Source of the DNA: Hymenobacter swuensis DY53 | Lineage (GTDB): Bacteria > Bacteroidota > Bacteroidia > Cytophagales > Hymenobacteraceae | Assembly: GCF_000576555.1 (NCBI RefSeq) | Contig: NZ_CP007145.1 | Location: 1,612,001-1,676,000, forward strand | DNA: 64,000 bases | Direction of reading: 5' to 3' | Shown: positions 32,621 to 40,609 of the stretch, in pieces | How positions within the stretch are numbered: the first letter of the stretch is position 1 | How the letters are laid out: every line of letters starts with the position of its first letter | The notes under the pieces: generated by a model | What the model was told of the DNA's origin: nothing | Seen by the model: the letters and a program-made list of their open reading frames with translations, nothing else | Databases searched by the model: none | Program-made: the position numbers and the translations under genes

Positions 32621-33826
32621 TTACACCCGCTCAATTACCGCCGCGTAGCCCTGGCCTACACCGATACACATCGTGATAAGGGCGTAGCGTTTTTGCTGGC
32701 GGTGCAGCTCGCGGGCGGCGGCATTGAGGATGCGGGCCCCGCTCATGCCTAGCGGGTGGCCCAGAGCAATAGCGCCACCGTTGGGATTCACGCGCGGGTC
32801 GTTGTCGGCCAGTTCGAGGGCGCGTAGGCAGGCCAGGCTCTGGGCGGCAAAGGCTTCGTTCAGCTCGATGACGTCGATGTCGTTGAGCGTGAGGCCAGCT
32901 TTTTGCAGGGCCTGCTGCGAAGCCGGCACCGGACCGATGCCCATGATGCGCGGCTCCACACCAGCCACACCCATGCTCACGATACGGGCCAGTGGGGTCA
33001 GGCTATGTTGCTTAATACCGTCTTCCGAGGCCAGCAACAGCGCCGCCGCGCCATCGTTGAGGCCGGATGCGTTGCCGGCCGTGACGGTACCGGTTTTGCG
33101 GAACGCCGGCCGCAGTTTGGCGAGGCCTTCCCGCGAAGTATCCGGCTTCAGAAACTCGTCTTCGGCAAACAGCAGCGGCTCGCCCTTGCGCTGGGGTATA
33201 GGCACGGCCACAATTTCCTCAGCCAAACGGCCTTCCCGCTGCGCTTTGGTAGCTTTCTGCTGCGACGCCAGGGCAAACTGGTCTTGGTCGTCACGGCTGA
33301 TGTGGTATTGGTCCACCAGGTTTTCGGCGGTTTCACCCATGGCGTCGGTACCGTAGAGGTCCTGCATCTTCGGGTTGATGAAGCGCCAGCCGAAGCTGGA
33401 ATCATACAGTTGCGAATCGGTGCCGAAGCCTTTGCTGGGCTTGGACACCACCAGCGGGGCACGGGTCATGTTTTCCACCCCGCCCGCCACAAACAGGTCC
33501 CCATCGCCGCTCCGGATGGCGCGGGCGGCGGCAATGCTGGCCGAGAGGCCGGAGGCGCAGAGGCGGTTCACGGTTTCACCAGGCACGGTAGTGGGCAGGC
33601 CCGCCAGCAGCAGCGCCATGCGGGCTACGTTACGGTTGTCCTCGCCGGCTTGGTTGGCACAGCCCAGGATTACATCAGCTACGGCCGCCGGATCGACGGA
33701 TGAATTACGGAGCAGCAACTCCCGGATGGTAAGGGCCGCCAGGTCGTCGGGGCGCACGGCACTCAGGGTGCCGCCGAAGCTGCCGATGGGCGTGCGGATG
33801 CCGTCGATGATATAGGCTTGATTCAT
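32621..33826 (-). CDS. paaJ: 3-oxoadipyl-CoA / 3-oxo-5,6-dehydrosuberyl-CoA thiolase
   Basis: The product is 401 residues, the usual thiolase II length. The nucleophile Cys is in NRLCASGLSAS (near residue 88), the GGAIALGHPLGMSGAR motif carries the catalytic His, and ITMCIGVGQG carries the second Cys. In the paa pathway it cleaves 3-oxo-dehydrosuberyl-CoA and 3-oxoadipyl-CoA, releasing acetyl-CoA and finally succinyl-CoA. The ATG at 33826 gives the standard MNQAYIIDGIRTPIG start. The stop lies directly at the edge of an inverted repeat. Confidence 0.94.
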   Translation of the reverse strand: MNQAYIIDGIRTPIGSFGGTLSAVRPDDLAALTIRELLLRNSSVDPAAVADVILGCANQAGEDNRNVARMALLLAGLPTTVPGETVNRLCASGLSASIAAARAIRSGDGDLFVAGGVENMTRAPLVVSKPSKGFGTDSQLYDSSFGWRFINPKMQDLYGTDAMGETAENLVDQYHISRDDQDQFALASQQKATKAQREGRLAEEIVAVPIPQRKGEPLLFAEDEFLKPDTSREGLAKLRPAFRKTGTVTAGNASGLNDGAAALLLASEDGIKQHSLTPLARIVSMGVAGVEPRIMGIGPVPASQQALQKAGLTLNDIDVIELNEAFAAQSLACLRALELADNDPRVNPNGGAIALGHPLGMSGARILNAAARELHRQQKRYALITMCIGVGQGYAAVIERV

Positions 33827-33852
33827 AGAGGCGGATGGTCTTTAGGTCAGAA

Positions 33853-33883
33853 AAGAACGTCATGCTGGGCATGTGGCGTTCTT
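33853..33883. repeat. short degenerate palindrome between paaJ and paaI
   Basis: AAGAACGTCATGC at 33853-33865 pairs imperfectly with GCATGTGGCGTTCTT ending at 33883. The outer AAGAACGTCATGC word is identical to the ends of the long copies at 38237 and 39385, so this appears to be an internally deleted, mutated copy. Confidence 0.6.
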
Positions 33884-33891
33884 AGGTCTAT

Positions 33892-34332
33892 TTACAGTAT
33901 CTCATTGCTGGTGCGGTAGGCAGTGCCTTTGAACAGGGCTATTAGCACGCCGTGCTGGTTGGTGAGCTGGATCTGGTAGACGCCGATTTTGTGCTTCAGG
34001 CCTTCCTCTTGGGCTTCCACCGTGATGACGTCGCCGAGCTTGCCAGCTTCCAGGTAGTCGATGGTGACGGTGAGGCCCACGCTCTGGCGGCCGTGGCTGT
34101 TGCAGGCCAAGGCAAAGGCTGAATCGGCGGCCGAAAACGTGACGCCGCCGTGCAGTGCCCGGAAACCGTTGAGCATATCGGGGCGCACGGTGAAGTGCAG
34201 GCGGCAGTAGCCGGGACCAACTTCCTCGACCTCCAGGCCCAGCCACTGGCTGAACGAATCGTGCTGGAGCATCAGGTTTTTCACGGCCTCGGCGCGCAGC
34301 ACGGCGGCATTAGCGGTTTCCGGCTGGCTCAT
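33892..34332 (-). CDS. paaI: hydroxyphenylacetyl-CoA thioesterase PaaI
   Basis: The product is 146 residues with a hotdog fold. FRALHGGVTFSAADSAFALACNSHG is the PaaI-type motif with the catalytic Asp. VGLTVTIDYLEAGKLGDVITVEA follows. PaaI releases CoA from stalled ring-hydroxylated phenylacetyl-CoA intermediates and protects the CoA pool. Its start overlaps the end of paaH by 23 bases, so the two are co-translated. Confidence 0.92.
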   Translation of the reverse strand: MSQPETANAAVLRAEAVKNLMLQHDSFSQWLGLEVEEVGPGYCRLHFTVRPDMLNGFRALHGGVTFSAADSAFALACNSHGRQSVGLTVTIDYLEAGKLGDVITVEAQEEGLKHKIGVYQIQLTNQHGVLIALFKGTAYRTSNEIL

Positions 34333-35491
34333 GTGAAAGGAAAGTTTGGCCGTTTTTCGCTAGGCGGCGCAGTAACGGGCTGGCGCGGTACCGGTCCTCG
34401 TGATATTCATCGTAGAGCCCGTCGAGGGTAGCTAGCACGGTGGCGGGACCCAGCTCGTCGGCCCAGGCCAGCAGGCCTTTTGGGTAGTTCACGCCCTTGG
34501 TCATGGCCAGCTCCAGGTCTTCTTTCGAAGCCACGTTCAGGGCCAGAGCATCGACAGCTTCGTTGATGAGCATGGCCAGAACGCGCGTCAGAATCAGGCG
34601 GCCCAGAACTTCGTCGTGCATCGGCTCGGGCGGGGTGGTGCCTTCGCGGTAATCGTAGAAGCCGCGGCCCGATTTGCGGCCGTAGTAGCCGGCCTCAAAC
34701 AGGCGCTTTTGAGTAAAACTGGGCTTGTAGCGCGGGTCGTAGAAGAACGAGGTAAACACCGACTCCGTGACGCGGTAATTGACATCGTGGCCAATGAAAT
34801 CCATTAGCTGAAACGGCCCCATGCGGAAGCCGCCCAGCTCGGTCAGGGCCCAGTCGATGGTAGCGGCGTCGGCCACGCCTTCTTCCAGCAGCCGGATGGC
34901 CTCGCCGTAGTACGGCCGCGCCACGCGGTTGACAATGAAGCCCGGCGTGTCTTTCGCCAGCACCGGCAGCTTGCCCCAGCTTTGCACCAGCTCCCGGATT
35001 TCCCCGGCCAGTCCGGCGCGCGTCTGTACCGCCGGAATGATTTCCACCAGCTGCATCAGCGGGGCCGGATTGAAGAAGTGGATGCCGATAAACCGCTCCG
35101 GCCGCTGGCAGGTGCTGGCAATGGAAGCAATGGACAACGACGACGTATTGGAAGCCAGCACGCAGCCGGCCGACACTACTGCTTCTACGTCGCGGAACAC
35201 TGCCTGCTTCACGGCCAGGTCCTCCACAATTGCCTCAATTACCAGCCCGCAACCCTTGAACGAGTCCATATCGGTGCAGGTGCGCACGCGGCCGATAGCC
35301 GCCTCTGCGTCTTCCGAGCTGAGCTTGCCCTTCTCAACCAGTTTGCGCAGACTGGCCGCAATGCCGGTGCTGGCGCGCTGCAGGGCGGCGTGGTTCTGGT
35401 CGTGCAGGCACACAGGGTGGCCGGCCTGGGCCACTACCTGCGCAATGCCCGCGCCCATAGCCCCGCTGCCGATGATACCAATGGTTATCAT
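34310..35491 (-). CDS. paaH: 3-hydroxyadipyl-CoA dehydrogenase PaaH
   Basis: The product is 393 residues. The NAD-binding Rossmann motif is at the start (IGIIGSGAMGAGIAQVVAQ). The catalytic His lies in FIGIHFFNPAPLMQLVEIIP, and GFIVNRVARPYYGEA marks the linker to the first C-terminal dimerisation domain. A second partial C-terminal domain follows near residue 300. It oxidises 3-hydroxyadipyl-CoA to 3-oxoadipyl-CoA. I chose the ATG at 35491, three residues before the Rossmann strand; an ATG at 35530 would run into the neighbouring repeat. Confidence 0.93.
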   Translation of the reverse strand: MITIGIIGSGAMGAGIAQVVAQAGHPVCLHDQNHAALQRASTGIAASLRKLVEKGKLSSEDAEAAIGRVRTCTDMDSFKGCGLVIEAIVEDLAVKQAVFRDVEAVVSAGCVLASNTSSLSIASIASTCQRPERFIGIHFFNPAPLMQLVEIIPAVQTRAGLAGEIRELVQSWGKLPVLAKDTPGFIVNRVARPYYGEAIRLLEEGVADAATIDWALTELGGFRMGPFQLMDFIGHDVNYRVTESVFTSFFYDPRYKPSFTQKRLFEAGYYGRKSGRGFYDYREGTTPPEPMHDEVLGRLILTRVLAMLINEAVDALALNVASKEDLELAMTKGVNYPKGLLAWADELGPATVLATLDGLYDEYHEDRYRASPLLRRLAKNGQTFLSHEPAGNR

Positions 35492-35516
35492 GATGAGTGA
35501 TGGTTGCTGGTTCTGA

Positions 35517-35589
35517 ACGTCATGCTTCATCTGGCGTGCTGACGTTGAATTACTACTCCAACATCAGCACGCCAGATGAAGCATGACGT
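35517..35589. repeat. 31-bp inverted repeat between paaH and paaG
   Basis: 35517-35547 and 35559-35589 are inverted copies with one mismatch and an 11-base loop. The arm starts ACGTCATGCTTCATCTGGCG. The outer ACGTCATGCT is shared with the other paa repeats, while the CATCTGGCG part is shared only with the right arm of the repeat at 39385-39510. Confidence 0.88.
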
Positions 35590-35604
35590 GCTTTTTATTG
35601 CTGC

Positions 35605-36390
35605 TTACTGCCCCGTAAACGTGGGCTGGCGCTTTTCCAAGAAGGCTGAAACGCCTTCTTTGTAGTCGGTGGTGCTGCCGGCGCGGAGCTGGTAGTCGGC
35701 CTCGGCGCGGAGTTGCTGGGTGAGGTTGTTGCCGAAGGTACCGTTGAGCAGCTGCTTGGTATAGGCGAGGCCCTTGGTGGGCATAGCAGCCAGCTTCTGC
35801 ACCAGTTTTGCTACTTCGCTATCAAACACCTCATCGGAAAATGCCTTATAAATCATACCCATCTGCACGGCTTCGGTAGCCGATACTTTGTCGCCGGTGA
35901 GCATGAGGGCCGAGGCGCGCTGCATACCAATGAGGCGCGGTAAAAAGTAGGTGCCGCCGCTGTCCGGAATCAGTCCGATTTTGCTGAACGCCTGAATAAA
36001 CGAGGCCGATTCCTTGGCCACCACCACGTCGCAGGCCAGGGCCAGATTGGCTCCCGCGCCGGCCGCCACGCCATTCACCGCTGCCACCACTGGCTTATCC
36101 AAGGCCCGGATCAGCTCCACAATGGGGTTGTAGTGCTTTTCCACGATTTCCGCTACTTCCGGACTGTCCGGACCGGTAATTTCCGCCAGATCCTGACCCG
36201 CGCAAAAGGCCTTGCCGGTGCCCGTGAGCAATACAGCGCGTACCTCCGGATTCTGCTGGCACTCGCGCAAGTGCTGCTGTAACGCCAGCGCTACGTCCTT
36301 GTTGACGCTGTTGAAGACCTGGGGTCGGTTGAAGCGGATCGTGGCAACGCCGGCTTCGATGGAAAAGTGCAGGGAAGGAGTTTCGGACAT
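35605..36390 (-). CDS. paaG: 1,2-epoxyphenylacetyl-CoA isomerase PaaG
   Basis: The product is 261 residues with a crotonase fold. The oxyanion-hole segments are GTGKAFCAGQDLAEI (near residue 60) and VVAAVNGVAAGAGANLALACDVVVA (near 98-122). FSKIGLIPDSGGTYFLPRLIG carries the PaaG-type acidic residue. It converts the ring epoxide to oxepin-CoA. The ATG at 36390 gives the expected start; an upstream ATG at 36453 would translate part of the palindrome at 36419-36449. Confidence 0.93.
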   Translation of the reverse strand: MSETPSLHFSIEAGVATIRFNRPQVFNSVNKDVALALQQHLRECQQNPEVRAVLLTGTGKAFCAGQDLAEITGPDSPEVAEIVEKHYNPIVELIRALDKPVVAAVNGVAAGAGANLALACDVVVAKESASFIQAFSKIGLIPDSGGTYFLPRLIGMQRASALMLTGDKVSATEAVQMGMIYKAFSDEVFDSEVAKLVQKLAAMPTKGLAYTKQLLNGTFGNNLTQQLRAEADYQLRAGSTTDYKEGVSAFLEKRQPTFTGQ

Positions 36391-36418
36391 GCGGAATGGG
36401 GTAGGAGAACAAATAAGA

Positions 36419-36449
36419 CCGTCATGCTTCGGCAAACTCAGCATGACGG
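36419..36449. repeat. short palindrome between paaG and paaD
   Basis: CCGTCATGCT at 36419-36428 and AGCATGACGG at 36440-36449 form a perfect 10-bp stem around TCGGCAAACTC. It looks like the two ends of the long copies joined without the central ATCTCTACC part. Confidence 0.75.
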
Positions 36450-36465
36450 GCAATGTATAAGGGGC

Positions 36466-36981
36466 TTAGGCGTGGCATTTAAAGTAATCGAACGGCTCCA
36501 GGCAGTCGTCGCACTGATAGTGCGCTTTGCAGGCGGTGGAGCCGAACTGGCTGACCAGGTGAGTGTGGGTGGACTTGCAGAGCGGGCAGCGCACGGCCGT
36601 ATCGGCCCCGAACAGGTTGAGGACGTGGCCGGTGGCGGTGCCGTCTACAGGCGGAGCAATGCCGTAGTCTTCCAGCTTCTGGCGGCCGGCCTGGCTCATC
36701 CAGTCGGTGGTCCAGGCAGGACTGAGCTGGTTGTGGATGTGCACCTGCGTAATGCCTTCAGCCAGCAGCCGGAGCCGGATTTCAGTGGCAATGACATTCA
36801 TGGCTGGGCAGCCGGAGTAGGTGGGCGTGATGGTAACGTGCACCTGCTCGCCTTCCAGCCGCACCCCGCGCACGATGCCCAGGTCTAGAATGCTGAGCAC
36901 CGGCACCTCAGGGTCGGAAACCTCTTCCAGCAGCTGCCAGATCTGTGCTTCAGTGGGCATTACGTGGGGTTGGTGGGGCAT
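36466..36981 (-). CDS. paaD: phenylacetyl-CoA epoxidase maturation protein PaaD
   Basis: The product is 171 residues. The DUF59/MIP18-like domain (about 10-110) contains VSDPEVPVLSILDLGIV and TPTYSGCPAMNVI. A C-terminal zinc-ribbon-like segment has paired Cys (RCPLCKSTHTHLVSQFG…CKAHYQCDDC). PaaD is needed for maturation of the multicomponent epoxidase, probably its iron-sulfur part, and is not part of the catalytic core. An ATG at 36960 is an equally good start and is closer to the family's usual beginning. Confidence 0.93.
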   Translation of the reverse strand: MPHQPHVMPTEAQIWQLLEEVSDPEVPVLSILDLGIVRGVRLEGEQVHVTITPTYSGCPAMNVIATEIRLRLLAEGITQVHIHNQLSPAWTTDWMSQAGRQKLEDYGIAPPVDGTATGHVLNLFGADTAVRCPLCKSTHTHLVSQFGSTACKAHYQCDDCLEPFDYFKCHA

Positions 36982-36997
36982 ATGGAATGAAGTCAGA

Positions 36998-37091
36998 ACG
37001 TCATGCTGGGCTTGCCGAAGTATCTCTACTACTTCGTCCTCACGACTGAGTTAGCCAGCGGTAGAGAGGCTTCGACAAGCTCAGCATGACG
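36998..37091. repeat. long imperfect palindrome between paaD and paaC
   Basis: The left arm begins ACGTCATGCTGGGCTTGCCG at 36998 and the right arm ends CAAGCTCAGCATGACG at 37091. About 34 positions pair, with several mismatches. The loop contains CGTCCTCACGACTGAG, the same as in the copy at 38237-38337, so the two are clearly homologous. Confidence 0.85.
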
Positions 37092-37103
37092 GGCTAATTT
37101 AGC

Positions 37104-37907
37104 CTACCACTGCAGGCCGGGGTAGGTGCGTTGCAGGTACTGTAACTCGGCCAGCAGGTAGCCCAGATGTTCTGAGTGGCGACCGTCTTTGCCACCTTGC
37201 TGCATGAACACGCCTTCTGGCACAGGCAGAGTGGCTTCCTCGAACACGCGCGCGACGTGCGCCTCCATCTGCTGGCGCAGGGCGGTATAGTTGGGCACGA
37301 GGCCAGCGGCCTGCAGGGCTTGCTCGGTAGAGGTGGACGTGGTCAACTCGCCACCGAAGCGCCACAGGTTGCGAATGGCCTTCTCAATGCGCTGCCGACT
37401 TTCGTCGGTGCCGTCACCCAGCCGAATTACCCATTCTGAGCTCCACTTGATGTGGTAAGCCGCCTCCTTCACTGATTTCTCCGCAATGGCTGCCAGCTGC
37501 GCATCAGGGCCCTGCTGGAGCTGGAGAAGCAAATGGTAGTGAAAGGCGTCGTAGATAAACTGCCGCACGATGGTGTGGGCAAAGTCGCCGTTGGGCTGCT
37601 CCACCAGCAGCGGGTTGCGGTACTCCACGGCCGGGCGTAGGTAAGCCAGGTCGTCCTCGGTGCGGCCCTTGCCTTCCAGTTCGGCGGCGTACTGGTAGTA
37701 GCTGCGCGCCTCGCCCAGCAAATCCAGGGCAATGTTGGCCATGGCCAGGTCCTGTTCCAGAATGGGGCCGTGGCCGCACCACTCCGAAAGGCGGTGGGCC
37801 AGAATCAGGCTGGTGTCGGCCAGCTGCAGCACGAAGGGCAGCAGCTGAGCCTGAGTTTCGGGCGTGGCGGCAGGGGCGTGCGCGGGCATGGTGGAGTCCG
37901 TCATCAT
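37104..37907 (-). CDS. paaC: phenylacetyl-CoA epoxidase structural subunit PaaC
   Basis: The product is 267 residues and mostly helical, with a ferritin-like fold. 'ADTSLILAHRLSEWCGHGPILEQDLAMANIALDLLGEARS' and AYHIKWSSEWVIRLGDGT match PaaC, the non-catalytic partner that holds the diiron subunit PaaA. The ATG overlaps the paaB stop by one base (TAATG). There are some 15 extra residues at the N-terminus compared with the usual ~250. Confidence 0.94.
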   Translation of the reverse strand: MMTDSTMPAHAPAATPETQAQLLPFVLQLADTSLILAHRLSEWCGHGPILEQDLAMANIALDLLGEARSYYQYAAELEGKGRTEDDLAYLRPAVEYRNPLLVEQPNGDFAHTIVRQFIYDAFHYHLLLQLQQGPDAQLAAIAEKSVKEAAYHIKWSSEWVIRLGDGTDESRQRIEKAIRNLWRFGGELTTSTSTEQALQAAGLVPNYTALRQQMEAHVARVFEEATLPVPEGVFMQQGGKDGRHSEHLGYLLAELQYLQRTYPGLQW

Positions 37908-38197
37908 TACATGTGCTTGATGGAATCCGGCACTTGGTAAAAGGTCGGATGGCGGTAGATTTTGTCGTTGGCCGGCTCGTAGAAAGCCGCCGCATCGTCG
38001 GGGTTGGAGGCGTGCACGTGCGTGCTTTCCACCACCCAGATGCTCACGCCTTCGAGGCGGCGCGTGTACACGTCGCGGGCGTTCTGGATGGCCATCGTGG
38101 CGTCGGCGGCGTGGAGGCTGCCCACGTGCTTATGGTCGAGGCCCTGCTTACTGCGGATGAAAACTTCCCACAGCGGCCATTCTTGTTGCGTCATCAT
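37907..38197 (-). CDS. paaB: phenylacetyl-CoA epoxidase subunit PaaB
   Basis: The product is 96 residues, the normal PaaB length. 'WEVFIRSKQGLDHKHVGSLHAADATMAIQNARDVYTRR' is the PaaB signature, and it ends with FYEPANDKIYRHPTFYQVPD. PaaB bridges PaaAC dimers in the epoxidase. It is coupled to paaC. An inverted repeat separates it from paaA. Confidence 0.95.
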   Translation of the reverse strand: MMTQQEWPLWEVFIRSKQGLDHKHVGSLHAADATMAIQNARDVYTRRLEGVSIWVVESTHVHASNPDDAAAFYEPANDKIYRHPTFYQVPDSIKHM

Positions 38198-38236
38198 TTT
38201 GTGCTTAGTGCTTGGTGCCTTGTGCCTAGTCAGAGT

Positions 38237-38337
38237 AGAACGTCATGCTGAGCTTGCCGAAGCATCTCTACCGCTTCGTCCTCACGACTGAGGTGGTCAG
38301 CGGTAGAGATGCTTCGGCAAGCTCAGCATGACGTTCT
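38237..38337. repeat. perfect 39-bp inverted repeat between paaB and paaA
   Basis: 38237-38275 is a perfect inverted copy of 38299-38337. The arm starts AGAACGTCATGCTGAGCTTG and ends CATCTCTACCGCT. The 23-base loop contains a small CCTCA/TGAGG stem of its own. This is the best preserved member of the family and would form a very stable RNA hairpin in the middle of the epoxidase operon. No T run follows it. Confidence 0.95.
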
Positions 38338-38347
38338 GTGCCAGAAC

Positions 38348-39304
38348 TTACGCGGCCGACTTGGCCAACTCGCGGCCGGCGCGTTTGGCGGCGTGGGCCA
38401 GGGCGGCTTCGCGCACCCAGGCGCCTTCTTCCCAGGCGTCTACGCGGGCCTGTAGGCGTTCCTGGTTGCAGAGGCCGTTGCCTTTCACCACGTTCCAGAA
38501 CTCCTCCCAGTTCACCTCGCCGAAGTCGTAGGCCTGGCGCTCCTCGTTCCAGCGCACCTTCTCATCGGGCACGGTGAGGCCCAGGAACTCGGCCTGGGGC
38601 ACCATCATGTCCACGAATTTCTGGCGCAGCTCGTCGTTGGTGAAGCGCTTGATGCGCCACTTCATGCTCTGCTCGGTGTTAGGCGAATCGGCGTCGGCAG
38701 GGCCGAACATCATCAGCGTGGGCCACCACCAGCGGTTGAGGGCTTCCTGGGCCATGGCTTTCTGCTCGGGCGCGCCTTCGCACAGCGTCTGCATAATCTC
38801 GAAGCCTTGGCGCTGGTGGAAGCTTTCCTCCTTGCACACGCGCACCATGGCGCGGGCGTAGGGGCCGTAGCTGGTGCGGCACAGCGGCACCTGGTTCAGA
38901 ATGGCGGCGCCATCTACCAGCCAGCCCACGCAGCCCATATCGGCCCAGCTCAGGGTGGGGTAGTTGAAGATGCTGCTGTATTTGGCCTTGCCAGAGTGCA
39001 GGTCGGCCAGCATCTGGTCGCGGGTGGTGCCCAGGGTTTCGGCGGCCGAGTAGAGGTAGAGGCCGTGGCCGGCTTCGTCCTGCACCTTGGCCAGCAAGAT
39101 GGATTTACGCTTCAGCGAAGGGGCACGAGTAATCCAGTTGCCTTCGGGCAGCATGCCCACCAGCTCGGAGTGCGCGTGCTGCGAAATCTGCCGGATCAGC
39201 GTCTTGCGGTACGCCTCGGGCATCCAGTCCTTGGGCTCGATGCGCACATCGGCATCAATGCGGGCCTGAAACTGTTCTTCCTGGGTGAGTTCTAGGGTTT
39301 CCAT
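38348..39304 (-). CDS. paaA: phenylacetyl-CoA epoxidase catalytic diiron subunit PaaA
   Basis: The product is 318 residues. The helical diiron protein contains '[21 protein letters not shown]', [22 protein letters not shown] (E/H iron ligands) and [17 protein letters not shown] (E/H ligands), the family pattern. It inserts an oxygen atom into the ring of phenylacetyl-CoA. It is the first gene after the palindromic operator at 39321-39342, so its expression is probably controlled directly by PaaR. Confidence 0.96.
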   Translation of the reverse strand: METLELTQEEQFQARIDADVRIEPKDWMPEAYRKTLIRQISQHAHSELVGMLPEGNWITRAPSLKRKSILLAKVQDEAGHGLYLYSAAETLGTTRDQMLADLHSGKAKYSSIFNYPTLSWADMGCVGWLVDGAAILNQVPLCRTSYGPYARAMVRVCKEESFHQRQGFEIMQTLCEGAPEQKAMAQEALNRWWWPTLMMFGPADADSPNTEQSMKWRIKRFTNDELRQKFVDMMVPQAEFLGLTVPDEKVRWNEERQAYDFGEVNWEEFWNVVKGNGLCNQERLQARVDAWEEGAWVREAALAHAAKRAGRELAKSAA

Positions 39305-39320
39305 GCGCCTTCAACAAAGG

Positions 39321-39342
39321 TTAACTAACAATCGTTAGTTAA
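39321..39342. promoter_or_regulatory. palindromic operator upstream of paaA (predicted PaaR site)
   Basis: TTAACTAAC (39321-39329) and GTTAGTTAA (39334-39342) form a perfect 9-bp palindrome with a four-base spacer, 17 bases upstream of the paaA ATG. A second site with the same AACTAAY-N4-GTTAGTT layout lies upstream of paaR. Palindromes of this size are typical TetR-family operators. Confidence 0.7.
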
Positions 39343-39384
39343 ATGTAAGGAAAAATTTGGGCTGCTGGCTTGCAGTATATTAAA

Positions 39385-39510
39385 AGAACGTCATGCTGAG
39401 CGAAGCCGGAGGCGAAGTCGAAGCATCTCTACCGCTTCGTATTGATTACTAGTGCAACGAAGCGGTAGAGATGCTTCGGCAAGCGGACGCCAGATGGAGC
39501 ATGACGTTCT
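39385..39510. repeat. long mosaic inverted repeat between paaA and paaE
   Basis: The outer arms (AGAACGTCATGCT/AGCATGACGTTCT) and inner arms (GAAGCATCTCTACCGCTTCG and its copy) pair perfectly, but the segments between them do not match each other. The right arm carries CGCCAGATGGAGCATGACG, which belongs to the paaH/paaG repeat type, while the rest follows the paaB/paaA type. The element therefore looks recombinant. Confidence 0.85.
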
Positions 39511-39527
39511 ATTTACGAGGCCATCGA

Positions 39528-40607
39528 TTACTGGTCGAAATCCACAACTACCCGCTCCGAGGTGGGGCGGGCTTGGCAGCTGAGGACGTAGCCCTGGGCC
39601 ACTTCCTTTTCGGAAAGCGAGTAGTTCACGTCCATTTCCACGGTGCCTTCCGTCACGCGGCAGCGGCAGGTGCTGCACATGCCGTTTTTGCACGAATACG
39701 GCGCGTCGGCTCCGGTTTCGAGCACCGCGTCCAGAATCGTGTCGCCGTAGTACGACATTTCCAGCACGCGCTTCGTGCCTTCCAGTTGCACCGTGACTTG
39801 GCTGTGCTTATCGTCCTGGCCGGCGGGGCGCTGGGCCTGGCGGGCGGCGGCTTTCTGGACACCGGCGGCCGAGGCAAACAGCTCGAAATGCACCTTCTCG
39901 GGCGCAACGCCGGCTTCCAGCAGCACGCTCTTCACTTCCAGAATCATTTCCTCAGGCCCGCACAGAAAGGCCTCGTCGATTTTTTGGGCCGGAATGATCT
40001 TGTCGAGGAACACGCGTGCTTTGGCCCCGTCGATGCGGCCGAACAGCAGGTCGGTGTCGCCCTGCTCGCGGCTGAGTACGTGGTACACGCTCAGGCGCTG
40101 CAGGAAGCGGTTTTTCAGGCCCTCAATTTCCTCCTTGAAGATGATAGAGTTGCGGCCTCGGTTGCCGTAGATGAGCGTCACGCGGCTGTCTGGCTCGGTG
40201 AGCAGCACCGTTTTCAGGATAGACAGCACCGGCGTGATGCCCGAGCCGGCTGCGAACAGCACGTACTGTTTGGCCTGGCCGACGTGCAACTCAGTGGTGA
40301 AATGGCCCATCGGCGGCATCACCTCCAACTCCTCGCCCACACGCAGCTGGTCCACGGCGTGCGACGAAAACCGACCTTCCGGCACCTTCTTGATGGCCAC
40401 GCGCCACTCGCCCTCCAGGGGGCTGCTACAGATGGAGTAGCTGCGGCGCAGTTCCTCGCCCTCGTGCTGCCGCCGAAACGTGAGGTATTGGCCCGGCGTG
40501 AACCGGAACGTTTCGCGCAGGTCGGCGGGCACATCCAGGGCCACGCTCACGCAGTCCGGCGTTTCGCGGGTGATGCTCTTGATTTTGACTTTGTGAAAAC
40601 GACTCAT
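39528..40607 (-). CDS. paaE: phenylacetyl-CoA epoxidase reductase subunit PaaE
   Basis: The product is 359 residues. The FAD-binding domain contains RRSYSICSSP and the NAD(P) domain contains VLFAAGSGITPVLSILKTVL. The C-terminal plant-type 2Fe-2S ferredoxin domain has CKNGMCSTCRCRV and a final C in VLSCQARP. It passes electrons from NAD(P)H to the diiron centre of PaaA. It is encoded before paaA, directly after paaR with a two-base gap, so it should be co-transcribed with its regulator. Confidence 0.95.
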   Translation of the reverse strand: MSRFHKVKIKSITRETPDCVSVALDVPADLRETFRFTPGQYLTFRRQHEGEELRRSYSICSSPLEGEWRVAIKKVPEGRFSSHAVDQLRVGEELEVMPPMGHFTTELHVGQAKQYVLFAAGSGITPVLSILKTVLLTEPDSRVTLIYGNRGRNSIIFKEEIEGLKNRFLQRLSVYHVLSREQGDTDLLFGRIDGAKARVFLDKIIPAQKIDEAFLCGPEEMILEVKSVLLEAGVAPEKVHFELFASAAGVQKAAARQAQRPAGQDDKHSQVTVQLEGTKRVLEMSYYGDTILDAVLETGADAPYSCKNGMCSTCRCRVTEGTVEMDVNYSLSEKEVAQGYVLSCQARPTSERVVVDFDQ

Positions 40608-40609
40608 AG

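Noticed and set aside
36391..36453. Upstream ATG of paaG at 36453
   Set aside because: It would translate the palindrome at 36419-36449, and the residues do not resemble crotonase N-termini.
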